Assembly: GCA_026417655.1 (NCBI GenBank)
Contig: JAOACS010000025.1
Span: forward strand, 30,973-94,972
Length of the DNA: 64,000 nucleotides
Source of the DNA: Syntrophobacterales bacterium
GTDB taxonomy: Bacteria > Desulfobacterota > Syntrophobacteria > Syntrophobacterales > Thermodesulforhabdaceae
Direction of reading: 5' to 3'
The position numbers and the translations under genes are program-made. Below, piece after piece: positions 46,347 to 54,967 of the stretch. Under the pieces are notes generated by a model that saw nothing but the letters and a program-made list of their open reading frames with translations, was not told where the DNA came from and made no database searches. Each line of letters starts with the position of its first letter. Positions within the stretch are counted from its first letter, which is position 1.

Positions 46347-49238
46347 GTGAAGCAAGAGGAATATTACACCGTATCCTTTGAAAAGGCGGATCCAAAGAGA
46401 GTAGATAAGCTGGGAGCGAAGGGGGCTAAGCTCGTTGAGGATTTTCAGAGCCTAAAAAGAGATCTTTCATCCCTTTCTAAGTTTGTCCAGGTTCCCGATG
46501 GGTTCATCATTACAACGAACGTATGTCAGTCATATTATCAAAATAACAGAACTCTCTCGGATCTTATATGGCAAAATATTATGAGAGATCTTTTAGAACT
46601 AGAAATTAGGGAGAGAAGATACTTCGGCTCAACGGAAGAATCTTTTCCTCTTATTGTAGCGGTTAGAGGGGGTGCACCGGTATCTCTTCCAGGGGCTATA
46701 AGCACTGTGCTTAATGTGGGAATGACACCTGAGATAGTAAGAACCCTTATAGAAAAGGGTGAAGATGAAATCTTTGTGCTAAGCACTTACGCAAATGCTC
46801 TTCGGATGTATGGGGAGGTTGTGCTTGATGTTCCCTACGGTGAATTTTATCGAATCATGGAATCCTTAGATATTCAAGACGAAACCAATGCTACAGAGGC
46901 ATCCGTTCTCTATAGACTCATAGACTCCTATGAGAAAATACTCAATAGGAGTTCCCATCCCAAGTATGGTAGTGGCTACCCTTCGGATGCTTTAACTCAA
47001 CTTCGCTACAGCATTGAAGCCGTATTTGATTCGTGGATGAAGCCTACAGCCGTTTCAGCAAGAATTAGCCGATCTCCCAAAATTCCCGATGAAATGGGAA
47101 CGGCTGTGGTTGTTCAGACTATGGTGTTTGGGAACAGAAATGATAATTCCCTAAGTGGTGTTCTTTTCACGAGGGACCACAGAACAGGAAGGAATATACC
47201 CATTATCGAGTGGGCACCGAGGATTCAATGCGATAAGATAGTATCGGGTCGGATTGGGAAGGAGCTCCTAAGAACCGACGACCTAAAGAAAAGGTTTCCA
47301 AAAATTTACGACCACTTAATCTTAGTTAAAGAGTGGCTGGAGAATCGGTCCAGAAGACCCTTGGATATAGAATTTACTGTAGAGGATGGAAGGCTCTTTA
47401 TTCTCCAAAGGCGACCCCTTAGGATGACCTTTAATGCTACCATGAGAGCCCTTATGGACATGGTCGATGAGGGAAAGACGACTATTCAGATGGCTTCCAT
47501 GATAATAAACAATGTCCTGGAACAGCCTGAAAAGGTTCTTAGGGAGGATTTTAGTGACTACCTTGTTATCGGAAAGGGAGAGCCTATAACTGACAGTGCT
47601 GATACTGGTATCCTTGTATTTGGAACAGAGGAGGCTCTTAAGCTAGCAGATGCTGGGATTAACGTGATTCTTCTTAGGCGTTATCCCTATGGTGAGACGG
47701 ATGTTGCTGTCAATCATCCCAGAGTAAGAGGTATCATTCGCTATGATGGGAATACGACGGGTCATGAAGCCGTATCTGCTGTCGCCTACTGTAAGCCCTA
47801 TTTAATAAATGTAGTAGACGCCCTAGGAAGGAATCCAGTTATTGTTAATGGCGAAAGGGTTGAACTAAATCCCGAGAGCCTCTTCTATAATTATATCGGA
47901 AAGCCCGTATTTGTTGACGGAGAATCGGGTATTGTTGGATATACAGAGGCTGATGGTTTTCTTGAGGACAAGAAATCTAGAAAAAAGCTCTACATAGATT
48001 GGGAATTTGTTCGAGAAAAGTTCGAACAGGAGGGGTATCGACAGCTTTCCTACGAAGAATTGCTAGACATTCATTACCAATGGGAACTTGAATTAGAAAA
48101 GTATATGGATATTGAGAGAAAGCTTAAGGATGAAAACCTTCCTGTATCTCAGGAGGAGCTTTTAAAGACCTTTTCGAGATACTTAGATTTTCTTCCTCCG
48201 GAGAATCGCCTTAGAATTCTTGAACTTAAGGGAGTCTCTGTAAAGGACTTCGATTTGGAGCGTCCCTTTATTACCTATTACGGGAGAAATCTTAGGCAGG
48301 AGGTTCGACGGATACTCAAGACTCTTATGCTTTGTATAACCTGGCGCACTCACTGGATCCATGAATTGATGGTTGAAAAGGCTAGAGAACGGGGTGATAC
48401 GGAAAATGACGTAATTAGAGACATATTTCTAAAAAACAGAACCATGAGCCTAGTCAAAGGTTTTGAACAGGAAGGCTTCCATGTGATGAGGGTAGGAGGG
48501 TTTCATTATCTCATTTTGGCAAGTAATTTCGAATACGATCAGGATCCAAATAAAGTGAATCTAGGGCCGGAGGTTTTAAACTACCAGGACAAGGAGATTC
48601 TAGCAAAACACTTTATGGCCCATCTAGAGCAAACCAATCCTAGTATAGCTTCAAGGATCAGGATTATTAAAGGGGAACCGCCTCTTGGTCAAGGACATGC
48701 TCGTATTATAAGTGTAGGTCTTGCTATTCCTGATGAGCTCTTTGCTCTTGTGTGTAGGTATCTAAGGGCCTTTATAGACCAGTGTAGAAGCGGTTGTTTA
48801 ATTCGCAGGGAAGAAATGATTCCAACTAATGATTTCATTGAACTCTACCGGTTGGATCCTTTTTTTGCTCTCTATCCTGAAGTCAAGATTAAGAAGGATC
48901 TTGGAGGAAGTTGTTTTGTTACCTTTGGGGATTGTTCCTACGGGGAATTCGATGGTACAGTCTTTGGTGAAGACCAGTATCGAGAACTCATGAAAAGGGT
49001 TAAAGAATTTGAATGGTACATGAAGGTCACAGGGCAGCATGTTTATATTCGACCTTGGAGCCTAGAGGTAGACCCCTTCAGAAGGCATAGTATTGTGACG
49101 GCCGTTGGAATTCAGTTTCCAATAGAGCATCTTAATGTTGTCCTAGAAAGTTTAAAGAATTTCTTCCAGGAAAAGGAAAAACAAGAGACCAAACCAACCT
49201 TTAAGAAGGCCTTTGATAGAACCATGGATATATCCTAG
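46347..49238 (+). CDS. PPDK-like phosphotransferase with an unrelated C-terminal region
   Basis: About 963 residues from a GTG at 46347 behind GGAGGG; a TTG at 46329 falls within that site. Residues 1-370 match the pyruvate phosphate dikinase ATP-grasp region (GAPVSLPGAISTVLNVG; GTAVVVQTMVFGN; DIEFTVEDGRLFILQRRPLR). A swivel domain follows with the phospho-His candidate in DGNTTGHEAVSAV. The PEP-binding TIM barrel that should come next is missing; from about 560 onward the sequence is helical and not recognised. It may be a phosphotransferase with a different acceptor, and I cannot name its substrate. Confidence 0.72.
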   Translation: MKQEEYYTVSFEKADPKRVDKLGAKGAKLVEDFQSLKRDLSSLSKFVQVPDGFIITTNVCQSYYQNNRTLSDLIWQNIMRDLLELEIRERRYFGSTEESFPLIVAVRGGAPVSLPGAISTVLNVGMTPEIVRTLIEKGEDEIFVLSTYANALRMYGEVVLDVPYGEFYRIMESLDIQDETNATEASVLYRLIDSYEKILNRSSHPKYGSGYPSDALTQLRYSIEAVFDSWMKPTAVSARISRSPKIPDEMGTAVVVQTMVFGNRNDNSLSGVLFTRDHRTGRNIPIIEWAPRIQCDKIVSGRIGKELLRTDDLKKRFPKIYDHLILVKEWLENRSRRPLDIEFTVEDGRLFILQRRPLRMTFNATMRALMDMVDEGKTTIQMASMIINNVLEQPEKVLREDFSDYLVIGKGEPITDSADTGILVFGTEEALKLADAGINVILLRRYPYGETDVAVNHPRVRGIIRYDGNTTGHEAVSAVAYCKPYLINVVDALGRNPVIVNGERVELNPESLFYNYIGKPVFVDGESGIVGYTEADGFLEDKKSRKKLYIDWEFVREKFEQEGYRQLSYEELLDIHYQWELELEKYMDIERKLKDENLPVSQEELLKTFSRYLDFLPPENRLRILELKGVSVKDFDLERPFITYYGRNLRQEVRRILKTLMLCITWRTHWIHELMVEKARERGDTENDVIRDIFLKNRTMSLVKGFEQEGFHVMRVGGFHYLILASNFEYDQDPNKVNLGPEVLNYQDKEILAKHFMAHLEQTNPSIASRIRIIKGEPPLGQGHARIISVGLAIPDELFALVCRYLRAFIDQCRSGCLIRREEMIPTNDFIELYRLDPFFALYPEVKIKKDLGGSCFVTFGDCSYGEFDGTVFGEDQYRELMKRVKEFEWYMKVTGQHVYIRPWSLEVDPFRRHSIVTAVGIQFPIEHLNVVLESLKNFFQEKEKQETKPTFKKAFDRTMDIS

Positions 49239-49253
49239 GAAGGGAGGATATTA

Positions 49254-49288
49254 GGGGCAACCCTTTATATAGTGTTGCCCCCCTTTTC
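49254..49288 (+). terminator. Rho-independent terminator after the PPDK-like gene
   Basis: GGGGCAAC (49254-49261), 12-nt loop, GTTGCCCC (49274-49281), then CCTTTTCTTT. Eight perfect base pairs with a following U-rich tail on plus. Confidence 0.85.
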
Positions 49289-49289
49289 T

Positions 49290-50270
49290 TTACTGCTCGT
49301 GGGAAATAAACTCTTCTTTTATTAACTGTCTTGAAACTGAATAGGGATCCAGCTCCTTCTGGAAGATCCTTTCGGCGATGCTCTCAAGTGTATCTCCTCG
49401 CCTCTCAATTCTTCGCACCATTTCCTTAAAGAGCTCATCCCTTAGAGTTTCTGAGAACTGATGAAGCGTTCGCTTTAGCATAACCTTTCGAAATTGTTCA
49501 GGCTTTTGAGCTGTGAGGTAGGCCTTATGACGTTCAATAGCATCACAGAGCTCATCAATACCTATCCCCTTATGGGCCTGGGTTTCAACAATGGGTGGTT
49601 CCCAATCGTCCATTTCACCTATATCCATCCTGAAACGTCGTCCCATATCAAGAATAGTTCTCAACTCCTGGACAGTCTTTTTAGCTCCCTCTCTATCCGC
49701 CTTATTAACCACGAAGATATTTCCGATCTCCATGATGCCGGCTTTAATCGCCTGGATATCATCCCCGAGGCCAGGAACGCTTACTACTATCGTCGTGTGG
49801 GCACAGTCTGCAATTTCAACCTCTCCCTGTCCCACACCTACCGTCTCAACGATGATAATGTCCTTACCCATAGCGTCGAATACAGTGATCATATCGTGAG
49901 TCGATTTTGTGAGACCTCCGAAATGACCCCTTGTGGCCACACTCCGGATGAAGACGTCCTTGTCGAGAAAGTGTCTCTGCATTCGGATTCGATCTCCCAA
50001 GATGGCACCACCACTGAAAGGACTAGTGGGATCTATTGCTATTATGGCGACAGTCTTACCGATGCGCCTGTAATAGGCCGTAATTTGATCCACTAAGGTG
50101 GACTTTCCCGCTCCCGGAGGTCCCGTAAATCCTACAACGTAGGCTTTGCCTGTGTAAGGATAAAGTTCCTTCAGTATACTTCGGGTAGAAGGAACCTGAT
50201 CGTCGATGTCTCTAAGAAGTCGAGCAACCGCCCGAACGTCTCCCCTAAGAACCTGTTCCACTATTTCCAT
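49290..50270 (-). CDS. meaB: Methylmalonyl-CoA mutase-associated GTPase MeaB
   Basis: 326 residues of the G3E MeaB/ArgK family: Walker A GFTGPPGAGKSTLVDQI (about 49-63), IAIDPTSPFSGGAILGDRIRM, ETVGVGQGEVEIAD, and NKADREGA for guanine. It guards loading and repair of the B12 cofactor of methylmalonyl-CoA mutase. It follows the two mutase genes at a 27-bp distance in the same direction. Confidence 0.95.
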   Translation of the reverse strand: MEIVEQVLRGDVRAVARLLRDIDDQVPSTRSILKELYPYTGKAYVVGFTGPPGAGKSTLVDQITAYYRRIGKTVAIIAIDPTSPFSGGAILGDRIRMQRHFLDKDVFIRSVATRGHFGGLTKSTHDMITVFDAMGKDIIIVETVGVGQGEVEIADCAHTTIVVSVPGLGDDIQAIKAGIMEIGNIFVVNKADREGAKKTVQELRTILDMGRRFRMDIGEMDDWEPPIVETQAHKGIGIDELCDAIERHKAYLTAQKPEQFRKVMLKRTLHQFSETLRDELFKEMVRRIERRGDTLESIAERIFQKELDPYSVSRQLIKEEFISHEQ

Positions 50271-50297
50271 AGAGCACCTTCTCCGGCGTCCTAAATC

Positions 50298-50714
50298 TTA
50301 GGCCGCCGCTTTCCTTGGTTTAACGTTTTCTCTTACCCATTTTATAATATCGTCAAGCTTAGATCCTGGCGTAAATATCTCTCTAATGCCAATAGCTTTC
50401 AATTTAGGAATATCCTCAAGGGGGAATATGCCACCACCTACCACAACAATGTCCTCGGCATTGTTCTCTTTGAGAAGTTCCATAATGCGAGGAAAGGAAT
50501 AGTTGTGGGCACCAGAAAGGATGCTAAGACCGATCATGTCTACATCTTCCTGAAGAGCTGTTTGGACTATCTGTTCAGGTGTTTGGTGGCATCCAGTATA
50601 GATCACCTCAAAGCCGGCATCCCTTAAAGCTCTTGCTATTACTCGCGCTCCTCGATCATGACCATCAAGACCCGGCTTAGCAACTAGTATTCTTAACTTT
50701 CTTTCATTCGCCAT
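50298..50714 (-). CDS. Methylmalonyl-CoA mutase, B12-binding small subunit
   Basis: 138 residues: a free-standing cobalamin-binding domain with the base-off motif [14 protein letters not shown] (DxHxxG), the SILSGAH loop and [12 protein letters not shown] (GG). Histidine of DGHD is the lower axial ligand of cobalt. It pairs with the catalytic chain encoded just upstream. Start: ATG behind GAGGAG-like AATTGAGGAGG. Confidence 0.94.
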   Translation of the reverse strand: MANERKLRILVAKPGLDGHDRGARVIARALRDAGFEVIYTGCHQTPEQIVQTALQEDVDMIGLSILSGAHNYSFPRIMELLKENNAEDIVVVGGGIFPLEDIPKLKAIGIREIFTPGSKLDDIIKWVRENVKPRKAAA

Positions 50715-50744
50715 GATTTATCCCTCCTCAATTAGCTCTCAACA

Positions 50745-52442
50745 CTAAAAGGATGCAGGATCGGTATAGGTGCCAAAAACTTCTCGATAAACGTCACAGC
50801 ATTCCTGCTCGGTGGCTCCTGCTTTGACAGCTTCAATGAGAGCTGGCATGACGTTATTTTCCCAACAGGGTTTCCCCTCGCAGCGGCGTCTCAGTTCATC
50901 TAAGGCTTTCTGTAACTTTACTTTGTTACGGCGTTCTTTGAACTTATGGAGCCTCTCAATCTGGAGTCTTTCAATCTCTGGGTCAATTTTAAGGACCTCA
51001 AGGGGTGGAATCTCCGATGGGAACATATTGATACCTATAACTACCTTTTCACCCCGTTCTATCTGTTGTTGGAAGCGGTAAGCGCTGTCCGCAATCTCCA
51101 TTTGGGGATAGTTCTTCTCTATGGCAGCAACCATGCCACCCATCTCGTCGAGTTTTCTAATGTATTCATTAGCTTCTTCTTCCATGCGATCGGTAAGGGC
51201 TTCCACATAATAGGAGCCGGCAAGGGGATCTATGACGTTGGCGACTCCCACTTCATAGGCGAGAATCTGCTGGGTCCTTAAGGCGATCTTTACAGCAAAC
51301 TCACTTGGGATCATATAGACTTCATCAAGTGAATTGGTATGGAGCGACTGGCAACCTCCAAGTATAGCCGCTAGAGCTTCGGTTGTGGTGCGAATGATAT
51401 TGTTGTAAGGCTCCTGAGCCGTCAAGGAGCATCCAGCGGTTTGAACGTGGAAGCGACACATCATGGATCGAGGATTCTGGGCCTTAAAACGGTTTTTCAT
51501 AATACGAGCCCACATACGGCGAGCGGCTCGCATCTTGGCTATCTCCTCGAAGAAGTCGATATGAGAATTCCAGAAAAAGGAAAGCCTTCCTGCAAAGTCG
51601 TCTACATTAAGACCACGCTTTATACACTCTTCTACGTAGGTAATACCGTCATAAATAGTGAAGGCAAGTTCCTGGACAGCGGTGGCACCGGCTTCTCGAA
51701 TATGGTAGCCACTTATACTAATCGTATTCCACCGAGGCACTTCTTTGGTGCCAAACTCAACGGTATCCACCACAAGTCTAATGCTTGGTTCAGGGGGGAG
51801 CATGAGGGTCTTTTGGGCTATAAACTCTTTGAGACAGTCATTTTGTATGGTTCCACCAAGTTTTTTTCTAGAAAACCCTTCATTTTCGGCGTTTGCTATA
51901 TACATTGCCCAAATAACCGAAGCGGGGGGATTGATGGTCATGGAGGTGGTGACTTCTTCCAGGTTAATCCCTGCAAAAAGCCTCTGCATATCTTCGATAG
52001 TATCGATGGCTACTCCACACCTTCCACACTCCCCTCTAGCAAGCGATGAGTCAGTATCGTAACCCATAAGGGTTGGAAAATCAAAGGCCACGCTAAGACC
52101 CGTTTCACCATGACTAATGAGATAATGGAACCTCTCGTTGGTTTGTTCCGCCGTCCCCAATCCGGCAAACATTCTCATTGTCCATAGCCTAGCTCGATAC
52201 ATGGTAGTCTGGACACCCCTTGTAAAGGGATAGCATCCAGGAAAACCTATATCTTCCATATAGTCTTTGTTCTTAATGTCGAGAGGGGTGTATAGATTTT
52301 TCACCTCCATATCTGATACTGTTGAAAAACGCTCCAATCGCTCTGGAAGCTTTTGCAAAGCCTTTTCGTAATCCTGGAGCCACTCTTTGTATTCCTTTTC
52401 AATACGTTCAATCGCAGATTCTGAAAACATCCTGGTTCCCAT
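50745..52442 (-). CDS. Methylmalonyl-CoA mutase, catalytic large subunit
   Basis: 565 residues of the acyl-CoA mutase TIM barrel: YPFTRGVQTTMYRARLWTMR, DFPTLMGYDTDSS, NTISISGYHIREAGATAVQEL, QTAGCSLTAQEPYNN and DPLAGSYYVE. It converts (R)-methylmalonyl-CoA to succinyl-CoA with the small B12 subunit. The tyrosine and TMR motifs typical of methylmalonyl (not isobutyryl) mutases are present. The gene order large subunit, small subunit, meaB is one operon. Confidence 0.95.
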   Translation of the reverse strand: MGTRMFSESAIERIEKEYKEWLQDYEKALQKLPERLERFSTVSDMEVKNLYTPLDIKNKDYMEDIGFPGCYPFTRGVQTTMYRARLWTMRMFAGLGTAEQTNERFHYLISHGETGLSVAFDFPTLMGYDTDSSLARGECGRCGVAIDTIEDMQRLFAGINLEEVTTSMTINPPASVIWAMYIANAENEGFSRKKLGGTIQNDCLKEFIAQKTLMLPPEPSIRLVVDTVEFGTKEVPRWNTISISGYHIREAGATAVQELAFTIYDGITYVEECIKRGLNVDDFAGRLSFFWNSHIDFFEEIAKMRAARRMWARIMKNRFKAQNPRSMMCRFHVQTAGCSLTAQEPYNNIIRTTTEALAAILGGCQSLHTNSLDEVYMIPSEFAVKIALRTQQILAYEVGVANVIDPLAGSYYVEALTDRMEEEANEYIRKLDEMGGMVAAIEKNYPQMEIADSAYRFQQQIERGEKVVIGINMFPSEIPPLEVLKIDPEIERLQIERLHKFKERRNKVKLQKALDELRRRCEGKPCWENNVMPALIEAVKAGATEQECCDVYREVFGTYTDPASF

Positions 52443-52564
52443 TAGTGCGTCCCTCCTCAGATAAGTTTATCAATTACAAGCAGAACAGACAGTCTCTCTT
52501 CGAACTAACCCTCTTTTCTAAATTTTCCTCCCTTTCGTCTGTCTTTTCTGCCATAGTTATCTAT

Positions 52565-52593
52565 GAAATAGACCGGCTGTTGTTGAGTGTCAA
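52565..52593 (-). promoter_or_regulatory. Candidate promoter of the mutase operon
   Basis: On the minus strand TTGACA (complement of 52588-52593) and TATTTC (complement of 52565-52570) are 17 bp apart. The -35 is perfect, the -10 is poor. Confidence 0.35.
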
Positions 52594-52627
52594 ACTATTT
52601 TTAAAATTAAGCAACAGGGGGTAAACT

Positions 52628-53581
52628 GTGAAAAAGCGAGTATTAGTGACAGGTGGAGCAGGTTTCATAGGAAGTCATATCGTTGATGATCTTGTGAAAA
52701 GAGGTTACGAGGTGGCGGTCCTTGATAACTTTAGTACTGGTAGGTTAGAAAACCTTTCTGAAAGTGCGAACAAAGTGGAGATTTTTAAAGCCGACATCAC
52801 CGATAGGGAAAGGGTTTTTGAGATCTTTGAATCATGGAAACCGTCCATTGTGTCTCATCAGGCTGCTCAGGCATCTGTCAAGATATCTATGGAAAGACCA
52901 GATCTCGACGCCATGGTAAACGTGGTGGGTGGTGTAAACGTGTTGGATGCGGCCGTAGCTGTGGGGGTATCCTATTTTATCTTTGCCTCCACTGGAGGAG
53001 CTATCTATGGAGAGGTTCCAGAGGGTCAAGCTGCTACTGAGGAATGGATCCCGCAACCTAAGAGTCCCTATGCCGCCGCAAAGGCCTCCTTTGAGTTATA
53101 TCTAAAGGTGTATAGAGCCCAGTTTGGACTTCCCTTTGTGGTTCTACGCTATGCCAATGTGTACGGCCCTCGCCAGGATCCCTTCGGAGAGGCAGGAGTT
53201 GTGGCGATCTTTACAGAACGACTTATTCATGGAAAAGCTGTTACCGTTTTTGCCCGACGCCATAGAGGGGATACTGGGTGTGTGAGGGACTACGTGTTTG
53301 TAGATGATGTTGTTACGGTTCATAACATTATGCTTTCAGAAAAGCGGGAAGGAGTCTTTAATGTATCTACGGGCACTGGAAAAACCACAATGGAGGTTCT
53401 AGAAACTATAGCGTCCTCCCTCAATCGGAGGCCTCAAATACACTTTGATAACCCTAGAGCAGGAGACTTAGAAGTAAGTGTTTTGGACAACAGTGCCCTT
53501 AAAACGCTTTTCTCTTCCTGGACGGATTTCCCCACAGGGATACAAAAAACGGTTAAATGGTTCCTCGCCCACAGCCGGTAA
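52628..53581 (+). CDS. NAD-dependent sugar epimerase (UDP-glucose 4-epimerase type)
   Basis: 317 residues of the extended SDR family: Rossmann motif VTGGAGFIGSHIVDDL, catalytic YAAAK (SPYAAAKAS), Ser/Thr in FASTGGAIYGE, and VLRYANVYGPRQDP. Fits UDP-glucose/UDP-GalNAc 4-epimerases or related nucleotide-sugar epimerases; specificity cannot be read from sequence. It likely supplies sugars for surface polysaccharide, together with manC elsewhere in the window. Confidence 0.9.
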   Translation: MKKRVLVTGGAGFIGSHIVDDLVKRGYEVAVLDNFSTGRLENLSESANKVEIFKADITDRERVFEIFESWKPSIVSHQAAQASVKISMERPDLDAMVNVVGGVNVLDAAVAVGVSYFIFASTGGAIYGEVPEGQAATEEWIPQPKSPYAAAKASFELYLKVYRAQFGLPFVVLRYANVYGPRQDPFGEAGVVAIFTERLIHGKAVTVFARRHRGDTGCVRDYVFVDDVVTVHNIMLSEKREGVFNVSTGTGKTTMEVLETIASSLNRRPQIHFDNPRAGDLEVSVLDNSALKTLFSSWTDFPTGIQKTVKWFLAHSR

Positions 53582-53590
53582 AGTAAAGCC

Positions 53591-54967
53591 ATGGCTTCTA
53601 TTCTTCTTGTAAACCCCTGGATTACCGATTTTGCAGCCTATGACCTATGGGCAAAACCCCTGGGACTTCTCTTTTTGGCTTCACTTCTTTCTTCTGGTGG
53701 AGTGGATGTAGCCTTTATAGATTGCATGGATAGAGCGAAGGCTCAGAGCGAAAGGCATCCCATCTCTGGCTCAAAGAGATTTTATGGAACCGGTAAGTAT
53801 CCCAAACGACCTATTGAACCACCAAGGGCTTATGAAAGATTTCCAAGGACATACTATCGCTATGGTATCACAGAGGAACTCTTTGACAAACTGATTTCTG
53901 ATCTTCCGGAAAGACCCCGTCTTGTCATGGTCACATCCATGATGACCTATTGGTATCCAGGTGTGCAACAAACTATAGCCAGGATAAAACTCCATTTCCC
54001 AGAGGTGCCTGTATGGCTAGGAGGTATATATGCTATACTTTGTAGGGAACATGCTCTGAAATTTTCAGGAGCCGACTACGTTATAGACATCCCTTTGGGA
54101 CAACTCCCCTATTTATTGGAAAATAGACTCGGGATACCCCTTTCCAATAAGGCTATGTGGTCAAGTTTATCTCTTTTTCCACCGCCCTTTTGGAAGGCTT
54201 ACGAAGAACTATCCTATGGTGTTCTTGTCGCTTCCATCGGTTGCCCCTTTAGTTGTCCCTACTGTGCGTCCCCGGTGTTACAACCAAGAGTGGACATAAG
54301 AACCGTCGAAAAACTTTACGAGGAGATTTCTCTACTTTGTGATCGCCAAATAAAAGACTTTGCCTTTTACGACGATGCCCTTCTCATCTACGGCTGGCAT
54401 AGCATTGAGACTCTACTAAAAAGGCTTATTTCAGAGGGATATTCCCTAAATTTCCATACCCCTAATGCCATTCATGTTAAAGCCATAGATGAAAGAAAGA
54501 GTGAGCTGCTTTTTCAGGCCGGATTTAAGACCCTTAGGCTAGGCCTGGAAACAGCTTCACCCTACCATCAAAGGGTTTGGGGCAATAAGGCAGAAAATCG
54601 GGAGTTTGCTAGGGCGGTTAGGATACTTAAAAAAACCGGTTTCACCACGGATCAGGTTGGGGTTTATTTACTCTCTGGTGTTCCAGGACAGAGACCTGAA
54701 GATGTTCGCCAGGCTGTAGACTTTGTTGCGGAGCACGAAGTCCTTCCCTTTATAGCCGAATATTCACCCATTCCAAGAACCCCCATGTGGGAAAAGGCCC
54801 GTAGAGTCTCTACCTTCGATATTGAAAATGAACCCCTTTATCATAACAATTCTTTCTTTGCCTGTAGGAACAAGGACTTTTCCTACGAAGATATGGTAGA
54901 ACTTAAGAATTACACCCGTAAAGTTCGATCTGCTCTTATAAGCACATCAATGGCCGATTCATCATAG
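53591..54967 (+). CDS. B12-binding-type radical SAM protein
   Basis: 458 residues. N-terminal half (about 1-190) has the cobalamin-binding-like fold seen in this class (LLVNPWITDFAAYDLW; LLSSGGVDVAFIDCMD), followed by the radical SAM motif CPFSCPYC (CxxxCxxC), DFAFYDDALL and RLGLETASPYHQ. B12-radical SAM enzymes often methylate unactivated carbons or build lipids; function here is open. Follows the epimerase by 9 bp and overlaps the convergent GAF protein by 58 bp. Confidence 0.85.
   Translation: MASILLVNPWITDFAAYDLWAKPLGLLFLASLLSSGGVDVAFIDCMDRAKAQSERHPISGSKRFYGTGKYPKRPIEPPRAYERFPRTYYRYGITEELFDKLISDLPERPRLVMVTSMMTYWYPGVQQTIARIKLHFPEVPVWLGGIYAILCREHALKFSGADYVIDIPLGQLPYLLENRLGIPLSNKAMWSSLSLFPPPFWKAYEELSYGVLVASIGCPFSCPYCASPVLQPRVDIRTVEKLYEEISLLCDRQIKDFAFYDDALLIYGWHSIETLLKRLISEGYSLNFHTPNAIHVKAIDERKSELLFQAGFKTLRLGLETASPYHQRVWGNKAENREFARAVRILKKTGFTTDQVGVYLLSGVPGQRPEDVRQAVDFVAEHEVLPFIAEYSPIPRTPMWEKARRVSTFDIENEPLYHNNSFFACRNKDFSYEDMVELKNYTRKVRSALISTSMADSS

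Noticed and set aside
49494..50096. 200-codon open frame on plus inside meaB
   Set aside because: Antisense to the conserved GTPase motifs; shadow frame.
51441..52049. 202-codon open frame on plus inside the mutase gene
   Set aside because: Antisense to the conserved catalytic barrel of methylmalonyl-CoA mutase, with no recognisable domain.
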